Positions 31,945 through 43,092 of a stretch of DNA of 64,000 nucleotides are shown one piece after another (the stretch's first letter is position 1; each line of letters begins with the position of its first letter). Both the position numbers and the translations under genes were made by a program. A model generated the notes under the pieces. It did no database searches and was not told the origin of the DNA. It saw nothing but the letters and a program-made list of their open reading frames with translations. Source of the stretch: Meconema thalassinum (Eukaryota > Arthropoda > Insecta > Orthoptera > Tettigoniidae); NCBI GenBank assembly GCA_946902985.2, contig OX336395.1, positions 291,209,065-291,273,064 on the forward strand, written 5' to 3'.

Positions 31945-32556
31945 TTGTTCTTTGAGTCTTCAGTCTTTTGACTGGTTTGATGCAGCTCTCCATGCCTCCC
32001 TGTCCTGAGCTAATCGTTTCATCTCTACATAGCTACCACACCCTACATCCGAGGCAATCTGTTTAACATACCCTAACCTTGGTCTACCCCTACAGTTCTT
32101 GTCCTCGACCCTTCCTTCCATAACTAAGCTTGCTATTCCTGGGTGTCTTAGTATGTGTCCTACCAACCTATCTCTTCTCTTCATTAGCAGTCGCCAGAAA
32201 CATCTCTCCTCTCCCAGTCGTCTTAATACCTCTTCGTTTGTAACCCTATCTACCCATCAGATCTTCATCATTCTCCTGTAACACCACATTTCAATTCTCC
32301 TTTTTTCTGCTGCACCAATAATCAAGTTTCACTTCCATAGAGCGCCACGCTCCACACAAAGGCTTTCAAAAATGACCTCCTAATACCTAAATCTATATTC
32401 GATGTCAACAGCTTCCTTTTCTGTAAAAATACTTTCCTTGCCTGAGCCAACCTACTTTTTATATCCTCTTTGCTTCGTCCATCACTGGTTATTCTGCTTC
32501 CTAAGTAACAGAAGTCTTCTACTTCCTCCAGCTTTTCACCTCCCAATTTGATGTCC
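31945..32556 (-). pseudogene. LINE 3' end, RTE/CR1-like (copy 4)
   Basis: Minus-strand frame at 32322-32558 reads LGGEKLEEVEDFCYLGSRIT, IKSRLAQARKVFLQKRKLL, RRSFLKAFVWSVALYGSET; a frameshift/deletion near 32300 separates it from 31960-32184 with RLVGHILRHPG, NCRGRPRLGYVKQIA and DREAWRAASNQSKD. Truncated before the catalytic core. Downstream flank (TACTACTAC, AGACACCACAATAAC, CAATTGAAACAAC) is shared with the copy at 11346-11980. Confidence 0.87.
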
Positions 32557-32562
32557 ATAGAG

Positions 32563-32563
32563 G

Positions 32564-32610
<47 letters not shown>

Positions 32611-32611
32611 A
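32563..32611. repeat. (TAC)n microsatellite
   Basis: Run of TAC units producing the poly-tyrosine frame across 32548-32766, which is not a gene. Confidence 0.95.
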
Positions 32612-32911
32612 GACACCACAATAACATAGGTTATTATACAAATTGCACATACAGGGGGAAGAATAACAACGACATCCAACCACCTCAATTGAAACAACTA
32701 CAACAACAACTATTTTTATATTTTTATGTGTTTAATTTTAATTATTATTATTATTATTATTATTAATGTTATTTTTTGTTTCTCTAATTTTAATGCTTAT
32801 ATAGCCTAGTTATTTTTAATTTATGTTGTTATAGATTTAATTTTCATATTAGTTTATTTAATTAATTAATTAACTATTATCCAATCGATTTTACAATTAT
32901 TTTCATAATTT

Positions 32912-34342
32912 TTAGCCTACTTTTCACATTTTGCAAAAATGAGGAAAAAGTAGACTTATGAGACCGGGCAAATGTGTGTCTGTTTGTCTGTCTGTGTCCC
33001 CCCCCCCCCCCTATCAACTCCCAAACGGCTGCAACAATCGAAACAAAATTTGGTAGGAGTGAAGATCTATACCTGAACATCTCACGGCCATATTTGAAAA
33101 TGATGTCAGTGCTACCAACTGCTGAAAAATCGCAATTGAAATTTGAGCTCCATGTAGGATATCTTGGAAGGTATGAATGGGAGCTATTTCAAAATTGGCA
33201 CACGTATAGATAATAATATTGCAGTTTAATTTCCAGGAGGCCATATATGGCAGTGTTGCCAAAATGATTATAAGGCTGCTGATAGGTCCAATTTTTAAAT
33301 GCATATAACATTTACACTATCAATTGGAATTCAACCAAATTTCGTATGTGCTATGTGTACATAATCGGATATGACTGAGCGTAATCTTGAGAGCCACCAG
33401 GGCTGCCAACTGTTAATAAATGCTCTCATTTTTTAAATCCAAATACCCATATATCAGAAAGTATGCAAGCCGACAGCTTAAAATTATGCACAGGTATAGT
33501 ACCTGACATTCTATATTAATTTGGAGTAACCTATATACGTCAGTGCTACCAACATGATTCTAAGCCTGCTGAGAGGTTCAAATTTAAATACATATAACTT
33601 CTATACTATCATTTGGATTTCAACCAAATTTCGTGTGTGCACACGTGTAGTACCTGGCATTCTAGATTAATTTGGAGTAACTAATATAGGCCTACGTCAG
33701 TGCTGCCAACATGATCCTAAGTCTGCTGATAGGTCCAATTTTAAAAAGAATGTCACTTCTATACTAACTAATGAAAAAAATCCACAGCCTGCTTCCAGTC
33801 TCCGACCGGGTCAGGAATGGAATGGATGAAGCCCCCATCTTGCGGCGAGGATATGAACTGTGCCGGCTGCCGAAGCCTGACGCACTCCTCTGGGGCAATG
33901 ATTAAATGAATGACAGATGAAGAGTGTTGCTGGAATGTATTTCATTAAAAATTGACACAACAAAAGATCATATTATTTCAGATTATTTCTGACCAATACA
34001 TGTATATCATTGTTGCCAACATGATTTTACTCGCGCTGTTAGATCCAATGTTTAACTGCATGTAACGTCCATGCTATCGATTGGACTTCAACCAAATTTT
34101 GTATTCTGTACCTTAAGAGATGGAACTAAGAATATATTCAGTCACCAGGGCTGCCAATTGTAGTTCTCTATTAGGCTACATTATTCCATGTATACAGTAT
34201 TTCGAACTAATTAGAAATGTTGATATTAGCAACTTAATTTCGTCATTATTCTAGATAGATCCATATAGATTAATCATTGGCATGAATCTTAATTTTTAAG
34301 AAAAGTAGGCTCTTTAGTTCGTCACGGAACTTCTTGTTTATA
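32912..34342 (-). mobile_element. subrepeat element family A, copy 3, minus strand
   Basis: Minus-strand copy: 3' end TAGCCTACTTTTC hairpin at 32915, (AC/CT) simple run with a C11 tract at 33000-33011, CTATCAACTCC, subrepeats, and 5' end GTTCGTCACGGAACTTCTTG at 34318-34338. Flanked by T-runs, again an AA/TT target. Interrupted by a SINE at 33778-33940. Confidence 0.78.
33778..33940. mobile_element. SINE-like insertion (zeta) in family A copy 3
   Basis: GC-rich block starting with A7, then TCCACAGCCTGCTTCC, CGGGTCAGGAATGG, AAGCCCCCATCTTGCGG, GTGCCGGCTGCCGAAGCC, GGCAATGATTAAATG. It interrupts family A sequence that is continuous in copies 1, 2 and 4 (between ...CTATACTAAC and ATTTCAT...). I recognise the sequence style as a common insect SINE 5'-truncated copy; the head is missing. 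Confidence 0.6.
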
Positions 34343-34768
34343 GTTACGTTTGCTATTTTAATTTGTATATTTCTTTTATTAAACGTAATTTTATTTTTAT
34401 GATATTTATTTCTATATTTATATTTTATTTTTACACGTTAATTGTTAATGTTTTTAGTTTAAATTTTATCCAACACATTACGTCAAGTAGATACTTGAAC
34501 TTCGGTACGAAAAATTCTCCGAAATTTGGCTTAGAGATTCAACTATCAGCATGTTTGAAAGCATAAACTGTCCTTATGACAGGTGGTTAATATACAGACC
34601 AGTATCCCATTAAGGGTTAAGTAGGAACTATTCCATCATTTGTCTGGAGTACAAGTGGGAAACCACGCAAAATCACTTCCAGGATGACTAAGATGGGAAT
34701 TGAAACTATAGGTTCACTGTTTTTTCGATTACATGACAGTTCCCCACAGCCCTTGGACGCGGCTACCT

Positions 34769-35244
34769 GTTTAATGACTCAGAAATAATCTCGACTGACA
34801 GTTCCACTCACATCCCCCCCACCAGGCTATAGCCTTCAGCGATCATCGTTACAGCCGCACCAGTGACAATGCACATTAACATAATACTTACTCCTTTGGA
34901 GTGAAGAAAAGCGCTCGGTCTATGTACTTCATTACTAACATGTTCTCGAAAATATCATTGTGATGTAGTGTAATTTCCATCAAAATAAAATAAATGCAGA
35001 GTCTGATTTCCATCACACTTTATCCAAGCTGTGGACTGGCAAAATAATAACAAAACCGATCATTTTGGCGTGTTTAAAATCAGCTTTCTGCTTCGTCAGT
35101 TGTTTTGTTTTTTGTCATAGTTTTTCAACAATAATATCAACCTACTTCATTTTCTGTGAATAGGCAACTGCCTTCTGCCTTCGGACGCGGGGGGGATGTG
35201 TGTGGAACTGTCAGTCAAGATTATTTCTGAGTCATTAAACAGGT
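34769..35244. mobile_element. foldback element, ~55 bp inverted arms
   Basis: Left arm TGTTTAATGACTCAGAAATA ... GACAGTTCCACTCACATCC plus a C7 run is complementary to 35189-35244 (G7 run, ATGTGTGTGGAACTGTCAGT ... GAGTCATTAAACA) with three mismatches. GGACGCGG occurs next to both arms. No coding seen between them. Confidence 0.65.
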
Positions 35245-35389
35245 GTGTCAGTATTTTTTGCAGTGTGTGGAAGTGTCAGTGTGGGCAACTGTCCGGACAC
35301 CGTTTTTTTAACACATAAGTCACATTACTCGCTGTGATCCCTTGTTATCCACACATCTATACCAATGTCAGCAGACGTACTAAGCGCGT

Positions 35390-36060
35390 TTAGGATACAA
35401 AGAGGGCGATTAGAATTATGGCAAATGTAAACACTAGAGAAAGATTTAAACATCCTCCCACTGCCCAGCATTCATATCTTTGAAAATGTTACTTTTTTTT
35501 TAAAGAATTTAATGAATAAAGACGTTTTTCCTAAAACAAACAATGATGTCCATACGCATAACACAAGACAAAACCAAAACATTCATATTTCACACACACA
35601 CACAAGCATATATCAAAACGGAACTTCTCACACAGGAGTTAAATTATACAATAAACTACCCCATTATATAAAATTTGCCCCAAAAATAAAAACCTTTGAT
35701 CGAATGTTGAAAGCTTATCTGCAGTGCCATTGTTTTTACTCTGTAGTTGAATATCTTAGTGTATAGAAACGATGAAATCTATAATTATATTTTACTTTTC
35801 TATTTTAATTGTAATACCTAGCTGTAAGTTGTTGTATATATAGAATTAAGTTTTCGTATTGCGATAATAGAGTAAAGTTGTCCAATAAGATTGTATCTCT
35901 TAAGATCTATTAATATAATATGTTATAAATAGTTATTGTATTTGTAATATATACATGTAAGTTCTTTTATTTTATAGATGTAATTTCTAACGTATCCTAT
36001 ATCAAAAATGTATTGTATACATGTAATTCATCAAATGGATAAATAAAAATCTAATCTAAT
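35390..36060 (+). pseudogene. LINE C-terminus (CR1/Jockey-like) with tail
   Basis: Plus frame TKRAIRIMANVNTRERFK near 35410, then after a frameshift LPSIHIFENVTFFLKNLM and the ORF 35512-35766 with VHTHNTRQNQNIHISHTHTS, GVKLYNKLPHYIKFAPKIKT, FDRMLKAYLQCHCFYSVVEY. The series QKRAIRxM - IFE - HNTR - G.KLYNKLP..IK - FK..LK - FYSVxEY is the C-terminal tail of CR1/Jockey-type LINEs. A 3' UTR of about 290 bp follows, ending AAATCTAATCTAATCC. It is 5'-truncated and frameshifted. The clade is my best guess among non-LTR elements. Confidence 0.78.
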
Positions 36061-36200
36061 CCAAATAATACATTGTATTTATATAATATAAAATTGTTCT
36101 CATATGTGATATAACAGTAAAATTCCCCACTACCGCTCTGTAATAGCCTCCCTCTGATCCCTTGTTATCCACACGTTTATATCAAATAATACATTGTATC
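36055..36200. repeat. tandem duplicate with preserved empty Helitron site
   Basis: AAATAATACATTGTATTTATATAATAT ... ACAGTAAAATTCCCCAC ... TCTAATAGCC (landmarks) occurs at about 36061-36160 and again at 36184-36200 plus 37127-37200, where Helitron F splits it between GTA and TTT. GATCCCTTGTTATCCACAC also occurs at 35336 and 36157. Confidence 0.85.
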
Positions 36201-37126
36201 TCTCCTTAGTATAGAACAAAGTCCCCGATTCTTGGATGTCACGAGTAATCTCAAGAACCACTCGATGGATTTTGATGCGGTTTTCACCTTTCTGTAAAGG
36301 ATATCTCGTGGAAGGTTTATCTAGAAAATAATTTATTTATGATCAAATGAAGCCAAGCAGTAACGATTTCAGTGAAAAGGTCGAAAAAATCCCTGGCGTC
36401 CGAGAGTACTATGAGTAAGAATTGTTCAGCATGAAAAGTTCTACAAAAATTCCCGGACAGCATATCTCTATCTTCAATACATCGCCCACTATAAGTGATT
36501 TTACGGTTTCATTTCTTCCAACAATCTCCATTCAATTACTGAGGCGACAGTTTACGAGGTAGCTAGGGGGAGCCTATCACCCCAGTTATAGCGTAGCTAG
36601 TGGGCGAGCTTATTACCCCAGATACAGCCAGCAGCAACCTGTCGAGTCGTGTTGAGTTAAGACTTCAGAGAAGAGTGGTTGTGTTTGGAGTTTCCCTGGA
36701 AGTGCAACTCGGCGTTTCTTCATTTCGCCTGTGAACTTTTCGTTCCGCAAAATACACAGTCAAGTTAAGATTGGACGGAAGAAGATTTGTGTTTCATGCA
36801 CCTCGCCATTCTTAAATTACGTCATTTTCGAAGTGAAATGCCATGTCCTGTGATTCGGATTCCACGTAAAAAGGAGGTCCCGTGGCTCATAATCACACGA
36901 TTCACGGTCACGTAAAACTACAATCCTCATTTATCTTTTAAATTACGTCTGACAAGAATTCGTTGCACAGCCTCTCTATGATAATATAATTAATAGGTCA
37001 GTCAGTGATTTTCACCCATCATGCCGAGACGTAAAACGGATATAGGTCGTAGTTCATTGACATCGAAAAAAAAAAGCACTTATCAGGTAATAACTGTTCC
37101 CGGGCGAAGCCGGGGTGGGTTGCTAG
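36201..37126 (+). mobile_element. non-autonomous Helitron F with verified insertion site
   Basis: Begins TCTCTCCTTAGTATAGAAC after an A (36200) and ends hairpin CCCGG-GCGAAG-CCGGG, then TGGGTTGCTAG, followed by T (37127). The neighbouring tandem copy shows the empty site between 36077 and 36078, so insertion between A and T without target duplication is directly visible. It is 926 bp long. The 5' 180 bp is shared with 15625-15800. No helicase coding; the interior carries a GATGGATTTTGATGCGG phrase typical of such elements. Confidence 0.9.
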
Positions 37127-37205
37127 TTTATATAATATCAAATAGTTCCCATGTGTGATATAACAGTAAAATTCCCCACCACCACTCTCTAATAGCCACT
37201 GACGT

Positions 37206-37705
37206 CAGTGGATGACCTTACCCTAACACAAAACAATATCAAAAGTCCTTGGTCTAAATCACACAACAAAGTTCCACTTAGATGTATCTGTTTATTGCTT
37301 CGGCCTAGGTCGGGCTAGTCATTTCTACAGGAAAGATGTTTGGGTCATTAATGGATATGTGTTGCTGGCGAGGAACATAAACCAAGGCGCGGGAACCAGT
37401 TAGCTATCGCCTACACGTGCCAACGTGAGAACAGGTCTGACCTTGTGAGGGTAGTCGGGTATTGGGGTTATGTCATAGGAATGTTGGCACACAGCCTCAC
37501 GTAATTCCTGATATTTACCACAACTTATTTCCTCATTGGACATGTTTCCAAACTGGAGTCATGGAAAGATATGTAATTAGTTCGTTGAATTGTTTTTATG
37601 GGCAATTACTACATAATGTATACAGTAATTCCTTGATTTAGAAGGCCTCCAATCAGCGGAGAGAATTAGACCTACTGAGATTGATTGATGGATTTACTTA
37701 TTTAT
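37206..37705. other. no recognised gene
   Basis: A GC-richer patch at 37290-37480 (GGCCTAGGTCGGGCTAG, GTTGCTGGCGAGGAAC) without repeat partner in the window, then AT-rich sequence. Nothing could be assigned. Confidence 0.3.
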
Positions 37706-38925
37706 TTATGTTCGACCATGTCGAAATGTAAGTACTATATGTCAGAAAACTGTATCATAATGAGGGTCATTATAGTACTATTCTTCATTATGAAACAGTT
37801 TCTCCAGCCAATCAGAGCTCATTCATTGACCAATTAGGTAACGATAGCTTCGCGCATGCGCTCAAAATCCAACATGTCGGACATGAATTACATGATTTGA
37901 AAGTTCAAATTGGAGATCGGATCAACCATTGTAGTTACAATCCCAAACACAGAGACAAAATCAGCACGAACCTTTACGATAACAAGAAAATACTATGACA
38001 TATGCTAGAAATTTATGAAGTTAGCAACACAGCACCCTTCTATAAAAATTACAGACTTGGAAAGTGCACCGTCCCATATGTTCGCGTAAATAAACTAGCG
38101 AATATGAGACAAGAAATAGCACTGTACCTTAATATCCCCAATCCAATTTCTACACAGCGCATTGCTTTCGAACGACTTCGGTGACAATATTAGTGAATAC
38201 TAGTTCTGATCGGCTCTAGACATTATGCAGGCTGTAAACAATATCATTGCCAAGCAAAGTAAATGGTCTCTGCTTTCGAAATTATTTGACCTACACATGC
38301 GCTCTGTTCAGTCAGCAAACCACCTATGTTCACTAACTGAAGTTACTGAATCGCACAGATATTTATGAATATTTATGTTAAAACATATAGTAAAGTTATA
38401 ATTATCGTCGAACATAAGCAGTCGTATGCAACTCGCCTATAATGGTAATTAAGACACTCGTATGGAAATGATAAAACTCGCTACGCTCGTTTTATAAACA
38501 TACTCGTGTCTTAATTATTGCCATTATAGGCTCGTTGCATAATGTACTATTATAGGCGAGTTGCTTACGACTGTTCATGTTCGACGATAATTATAACTAT
38601 TTTATGTTCGAACATAAATATTCATAAATATCTGTCGAGATTTCACCAGTTTTATGTACTGAACGTCCGCATGGGACACAGAGAATACCTTGTATTTGAA
38701 CATGGCCTCCTGGAATACCTCACTATGACACTCGCCACGCAGTGAAAGTTACAATTGGGGGCCATGGAAGTGAGCGCCGGTGCGATGCTATCCTCACCTA
38801 ATTGGTCACTCAACTGTTTCTTGAGCTCTGATTGGTGGGAGAAACTGTTTCATAATGAAAACTTGTACTAGTACAGTTTTCTGACATATAATATTTATAT
38901 TTCGCCAGGGTCGAACATAAAGTAC
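37706..38925. mobile_element. long inverted-repeat DNA element family P, copy 1
   Basis: Termini TTATGTTCGACCATGTCG and, inverted, CGCCAGGGTCGAACATAAA; inverted similarity extends about 150 bp inward (AGAAAACTGTATCATAATGA, CAATCAGAGCTC, GACCAATTAGGT). A central palindromic region holds ATAATTATCGTCGAACATAA on both sides of a block with ACTCGCTACGCTCGTTTTAT. An internal frame (38002-38184) has no recognised motif. Related copies: 41263-41756 and the split copy at the window end. Confidence 0.75.
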
Positions 38926-39169
38926 AGTAAATACTAATTGAGATAGTTCAACTCGGCGATTCCCCCAGTTGAGTGTAGATAGTGAGAAAGACAACTGCTC
39001 TTACCAGGACACGTAACACTGTAGCCGGTGCAATACAACCTGAACTGACCATTTAACTACTATCACATATTCACTCTAATCAAGCAAGTTTGGAGATCAA
39101 TCAGCACCTTCAGTATTGTAAGAAAAGATCACATAGACTATAACTAACAAATATAGACGAGTTGAACTA
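38926..39169. other. no recognised feature
   Basis: Unique-looking sequence between the family P element and Helitron D copy 2. Confidence 0.3.
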
Positions 39170-39874
39170 TCCCTCGCTATATTATTCTGCTAAGGCCCCA
39201 TTCCAGTTTTGTACCGAAAATAAGGTCCCATTAATACCAACCTACACATATGGGGTATCTACCGGTTCAGCATAACCCAATGCGTAGGCGAAACGCACTC
39301 TCTTACTCTTTAAATGCCCCACAATTAAATAAATACCTTAAAACATGTATATTTACAATGAAATAATGAAAGAAATCAACACGGTAACCATGGTAACAGA
39401 ATCTCACAGGTCCATTTCTGTAAGACGCAATGCAATTTCAATTATTACATTACTGTGAAAGTTTCCAGACGGTTATAAGGTTATCACGGAACCAAATTAA
39501 TCTGTAAAATTCATCAATACATACAGTATAATGGCGCTTAAGGGGGTCAAGGGACACTCTAGATTTTTTCACGCAATTTTCACGTGTGAGTGTGGTACGA
39601 AAGGTCTTTTTCACCCGACTATAAAGGGTCTCCGAAAACTACATTTAAAGGCCCTTAAATTAACAGTGTGTGATATTCCCAGAAAACTAACTTCGCTCTG
39701 ATATACCTATGAAGGAATGACAAACCCCTAACCACTGCACCAGTAGCTGAATTGATAAAGTCTGATTATTCATACCAAGGATAAATCAGTCATAGCATTC
39801 ATGATTGAGATTTTGCTAAGTGTACTCTTTACAACTAGAATATTCGCGGGCGAAGCCACGACGGATAATGCTAG
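39170..39874 (+). mobile_element. non-autonomous Helitron D, copy 2
   Basis: Begins TCCCTCGCTATATTATTC after an A, ends GCGGGCGAAGCC hairpin then GATAATGCTAG and T. Differs from copy 1 (12213-12918) by scattered substitutions and small indels, including a G to A in the hairpin. Its insertion lies just upstream of LINE coding sequence. Confidence 0.85.
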
Positions 39875-39895
39875 TCTCATATAATACCGCAACTA

Positions 39896-40015
39896 AAGAA
39901 GTCTACATATTGTAAATAAAGAGATATTGCAGCAAGACATGGACACTATACATCAATGGGCTACAGACAATGATTTCCACATAAACACACAAAAAACAGT
40001 GCAAATGGTATTTAG
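39896..40015 (+). pseudogene. LINE reverse transcriptase fragment, part 1
   Basis: Frame LQQDMDTIHQWATDNDFHIN followed by TQKTVQMVFSRG: the segment just after the catalytic YADD in LINE reverse transcriptases (LQxDLDxIxxWxxxNxLxINxxKTxxMxF). Interrupted at 40015 by a hAT element and resumed at 40808. Confidence 0.8.
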
Positions 40016-40799
40016 CAGGGGCGTATATAGAGTTTTATTTTGGGGGGTGCCCAACCAGGGGTTAGGGGACATTGTATAGGCCCCTCCCCGGGAAACTTTT
40101 GTGTAATTTGGCGCAAAATTAAGAGTTTTAAGGCTATCTGGCATCACTTTTTCTACCAATTTGTTGTGATGTTTTATGTTTGGTTAATGTCAAACACAAC
40201 TAAGTCCATGTTATGTTACTTTTTATTAATACAGTACCCTTGATAGTGTTTACATGGAAAGAATTAACATTACTGTCTAGATTTACAACTTACACTATAA
40301 TATGAAGTCAAGGTTTCTTGAAGCATTGCCAAATCGCTTTATAACTTCATCGTCAGTGAGATGTAGTATGTCTGTGTAGCAATACAGACCATTGAGTCTG
40401 TTTACAGAAGTAGAATTTCTTAAGTATGTTTTCAACCAATTCAAACTCCGTTCGACAGTACCGGTAGCTTTGCCAAAAGTTTGATAAGGTATGAAAGTTA
40501 GGGAAAAATCTTTTGTCTCATGCTTCAAGGGCATTCGTTGCTGTTCTTGGTAGGATCATAAGAGCGAAGGCACTGGAGAGTAATAAGAGATTATTACACA
40601 TAAGATCAGAGCAAACTGATTGTCAAACCGTCACTTCGCTTTGCAACGTTGCCATACGTCGCTTAGTAACAATAGTACATGATAAGTAGGCTATATTAGA
40701 TTTTAATGCTTTAACTCATAAACAAATATTATATGAGCCAAAAATTGGGGGGGGGGGCGGAGGCGAGCATCCCGGGCACCCCCCTTATATACGCCCCTA
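40016..40799 (-). mobile_element. hAT element with 8 bp target duplication
   Basis: Ends CAGGGGCGTATATAGAG and TTATATACGCCCCTA form an inverted repeat of about 14 bp of the hAT type. GTATTTAG (40008-40015) and GTATTTAT (40800-40807) are the 8 bp target duplication with one later change. It splits a LINE reading frame. A G/C homopolymer lies near the right end (40745-40757). Carries the transposase remnant below. Confidence 0.9.
40295..40534 (-). pseudogene. hAT transposase, C-terminal dimerisation fragment
   Basis: Frame FGKATGTVERSLNWLKTYLR, NSTSVNRLNGLYCYTDILHL, TDDEVIKRFGNASRNLDFIL. The pattern ERSxSxLKxYLRxxMxxxRLNGLxxLxIHxD ... VIxxFxxxxNRxLDFxL is the C-terminal hAT domain of the group related to ZMYM/P52 (zinc finger MYM-type) proteins. 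The DDE part and zinc finger are absent. The element is therefore non-autonomous. Confidence 0.85.
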
Positions 40800-40807
40800 G
40801 TATTTAT

Positions 40808-41262
40808 GAGATGATGAAGAATTTCGAGGACTGATATCATGAAGCTAGGAACCGAACAATTAAATGTAGTCAAAAAATTTAAGTATCTCGGCATTACAAT
40901 GCAGACTGCTGCTTCAACATTCAGCATTCACATACAAGAGCTATAAGAGCAATGTGCAGCATCGAAAGCATCACATCACTGAAACTAGCAACGTCGATGA
41001 GACTCTTCGAAACGACAATCGCCCCCTCGCTGCATAAGTGACTGAACTCATATGGGATAAATTGAAAACCAGTGATTTAGAAAAGTTAGAAAACGTGAAA
41101 GCACGCTTCATCATATACGCCAAATAGAATGGCATACATCCTAGCAAAAGAAACGGTTTTCCTCGAGGATATAAGGCTCAAGGAATTCCTCCCAAGTGCA
41201 CGCGCTTATACAGAAGTAACAGAAAGAAGGCAACAGAAGGAGAAAGAGATAGATAATGGATT
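40808..41262 (+). pseudogene. LINE reverse transcriptase fragment, part 2
   Basis: Continues the LINE after the hAT: MKLGTEQLNVVKKFKYLGIT, then SIESITSLKLATSMRLFETT, ELIWDKLKTSDLEKLENVKA and RAYTEVTERRQQKEKEID in changing frames with stops. The block matches the protein of the minus-strand copy at 43093-43745 (KLSLETAMTLFRVIISYG, NIIWENLTKNNMKCIERVKA). It is interrupted again at 41263 by a family P copy. Confidence 0.78.
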
Positions 41263-41756
41263 TTATGTTCGACCCTGGCGAAATGTAAATATTATATGTA
41301 AGAAAACTGTACTACTGTATAATGAGGCTCATTATAGTACAAGTTTACATTATGATACAGTTTCTCCCACCAATCAGAGCTCAAGAAACAGTTGTGTGAC
41401 CAATTAGGTAAGGATAGCATCGCACCTGCGCTCACTTCCATGGCCCCCTATTTTAAATTTCACTGCGTTGCGAGTGCCATAGTGAGGTATTCCAGGAGGC
41501 GATGGTCAAATACAAGGTATTCTCTGCGTCCCATGCGCTCTGTTCAGTAAATAAAATTGGTGAAATCTCGACAGATATTTATGAATATTTATGTTCGAAC
41601 ATAAAATAGTTATAATTATCGTCGAACATAAACAGTCGTATGCAACTCGCCTATAAAGGTAATTAAGACACTCGTATGGAAATTATAAAACTCGCTACGC
41701 TCGTTTTATAAACAGACTCGTGTCTTAATTATTGCCATTATAGGCTCGTTGCATAA
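41263..41756. mobile_element. family P inverted-repeat element, copy 2
   Basis: TTTTATGTTCGACCCTGGCG at the left, then the blocks of copy 1 in reverse order (CAATCAGAGCTC, GACCAATTAGGTAAGGATAG, ATTATCGTCGAACATAAAC, CTCGCTACGCTCGTTTTATA). It lies inside the LINE frame that resumes at 41757. Confidence 0.7.
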
Positions 41757-41992
41757 TGTACTATTTTGGAACAGATGCCATGTTAAATAGACAATGGACC
41801 AACACCAATAAAACGCAAAGGTACTCAATCGTAGGGCTCGCGATTCATGGTTTCCACCATAAAATGTGTGTAATTACTAAATATCACGAAGCGGATGGCC
41901 AACGCGTGTGTAAAATAAGTGGCGAAAGGTGTGAACTTTATCATTTCAAGCAATGCAATAGCTGGACAGGATCTCTTAATGCAAGCAAATGA
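41757..41992 (+). pseudogene. LINE C-terminal cysteine-histidine domain, part 3
   Basis: Frame FGTDAMLNRQWTNTNKTQRY, HGFHHKMCVITKYHEADGQR, VCKISGERCELYHFKQCN. Spacing Cys-x6-HE-x6-Cys-x4-x2-Cys-x2-YH is shared with the minus-strand copy ending at 43093 (HGFHFKLCKMEGYHE, CICKLCGSVCERYH). It is a metal-binding-like C-terminus of this LINE family, here separated from the rest by two insertions. Confidence 0.72.
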
Positions 41993-42032
41993 ACAGTGCA
42001 ACTGTGATCTAATGTAAACATGTACCCTAATA

Positions 42033-42684
42033 CAGTAGAGTCTCGCAAACTCGGCCTAATGTGGACCAAAGGGTGGCCGAGTTCGCGAAAATGCCGGGTT
42101 ATCGGGAATTGTGTTAAAAAGACGAAATAAGCTGTTTGTTTTGGTTTAAAAGTAATGCAATGCAGTACATTTATTTGCTTTCAACAGAAACACAAGTTTT
42201 AAAATGATTAAGCCACTAGAATATTACAGTACTTGAATATGTACAAAACAATTCCCGTAGGCAAATAGTTTTTTCACTTAATGAGAATTACCATTTACTT
42301 TTTTGAAGAAAAGTAAGTGATGTTCTTTTGCTTTTCGCTTTGAAACCTGTTTCTTGAAGCCTCGTCACGAAGACGGCGAAGAAACAGAATTGCGGAGAAT
42401 GCGCAATCAAATAAATACAACGCTCTGCGCGAGAACCGTTTGTTTACATCTTACTGCCAACAGTTTGTGCATTTATCAGGTCGTCGTTACTCTTCTTACT
42501 ATGTACTGTAGGTCAACTTGTTTCGCGTCGTATTTAACTGGCGATAATTCCATTGATGGAGGAGACGAAAGAAAACATAATAGCGCTTTGTGCGGAAACA
42601 CAAAAACAAACAAAAATCATGTCAGGGTGGCAGAGAAATCCGGAGTGCCGGGCTACCGAGTGCCGAGTTTGCGAGACTCTACTG
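42033..42684. mobile_element. pogo/Tigger-like MITE
   Basis: Ends CAGTAGAGTCTCGCAAACTC and, inverted, GAGTTTGCGAGACTCTACTG form a 24-25 bp terminal inverted repeat, flanked by TA on both sides (42031-42032 and 42685-42686). CAGT...GAG...CTCG-type ends and TA targets are those of pogo/Tigger elements. The internal frame 42354-42692 contains KPRHEDGEETELRRMRNQ, possibly the eroded tail of a transposase, but no DDE motif. Confidence 0.85.
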
Positions 42685-42686
42685 TA

Positions 42687-43092
42687 TCGTAAAAGCTTTC
42701 CTGGCCATTCGGCCGCAATAAATGTATGTATTTACAGTGCTTTTTTTTTCTTAACACGTGTAAGGGGTACTCTTAGTTACGGTCGACAAAATAGCAATTT
42801 TCGGCAATTTGCAGAGTCTACTTTATGGGCTGACATGTTAAATGAAAGGTTGAATTGGACTAATTTATTACCTCATTAATTCATTAACTTTCAGCTTTTT
42901 CGATGCCTGGGTGGATGTAAAATAGTTTATTTTCTTCACCCTTCAAAACTAACCACACGCACAAAATAACAACCTACCGTAGCCTGCGTGCTTATAAGAA
43001 TAGAACTTCCTTTTCACGATTGTTAGAGTGTTTTACTTATTTTTGCCTAAACAGTAAATTTCTTCGAATAAAGTAGCAATCATACAAAGCTT
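42687..43092. other. no recognised gene
   Basis: AT-rich; continues the flank of the pogo-like MITE up to the 3' end of the minus-strand LINE. The frame 42553-42879 is chance. Confidence 0.3.

Noticed and set aside
32548..32766. Poly-tyrosine frame
   Set aside because: Encoded by (TAC)n and (TTA)n simple sequence.
35070..35105. Minus-strand CTGACGA followed by GAAA
   Set aside because: Too few bases for stem II and no stem I or III partners.
35512..35766. Possible host histidine-rich protein
   Set aside because: The HNTR - GVKLYNKLP - FYSVVEY series identifies it as a LINE C-terminus.
40975..41010. GATGAGACTCTTCGAAAC, hammerhead-like
   Set aside because: Box 1 is incomplete (CGATGA) and the sequence is LINE coding that is collinear with a related copy.
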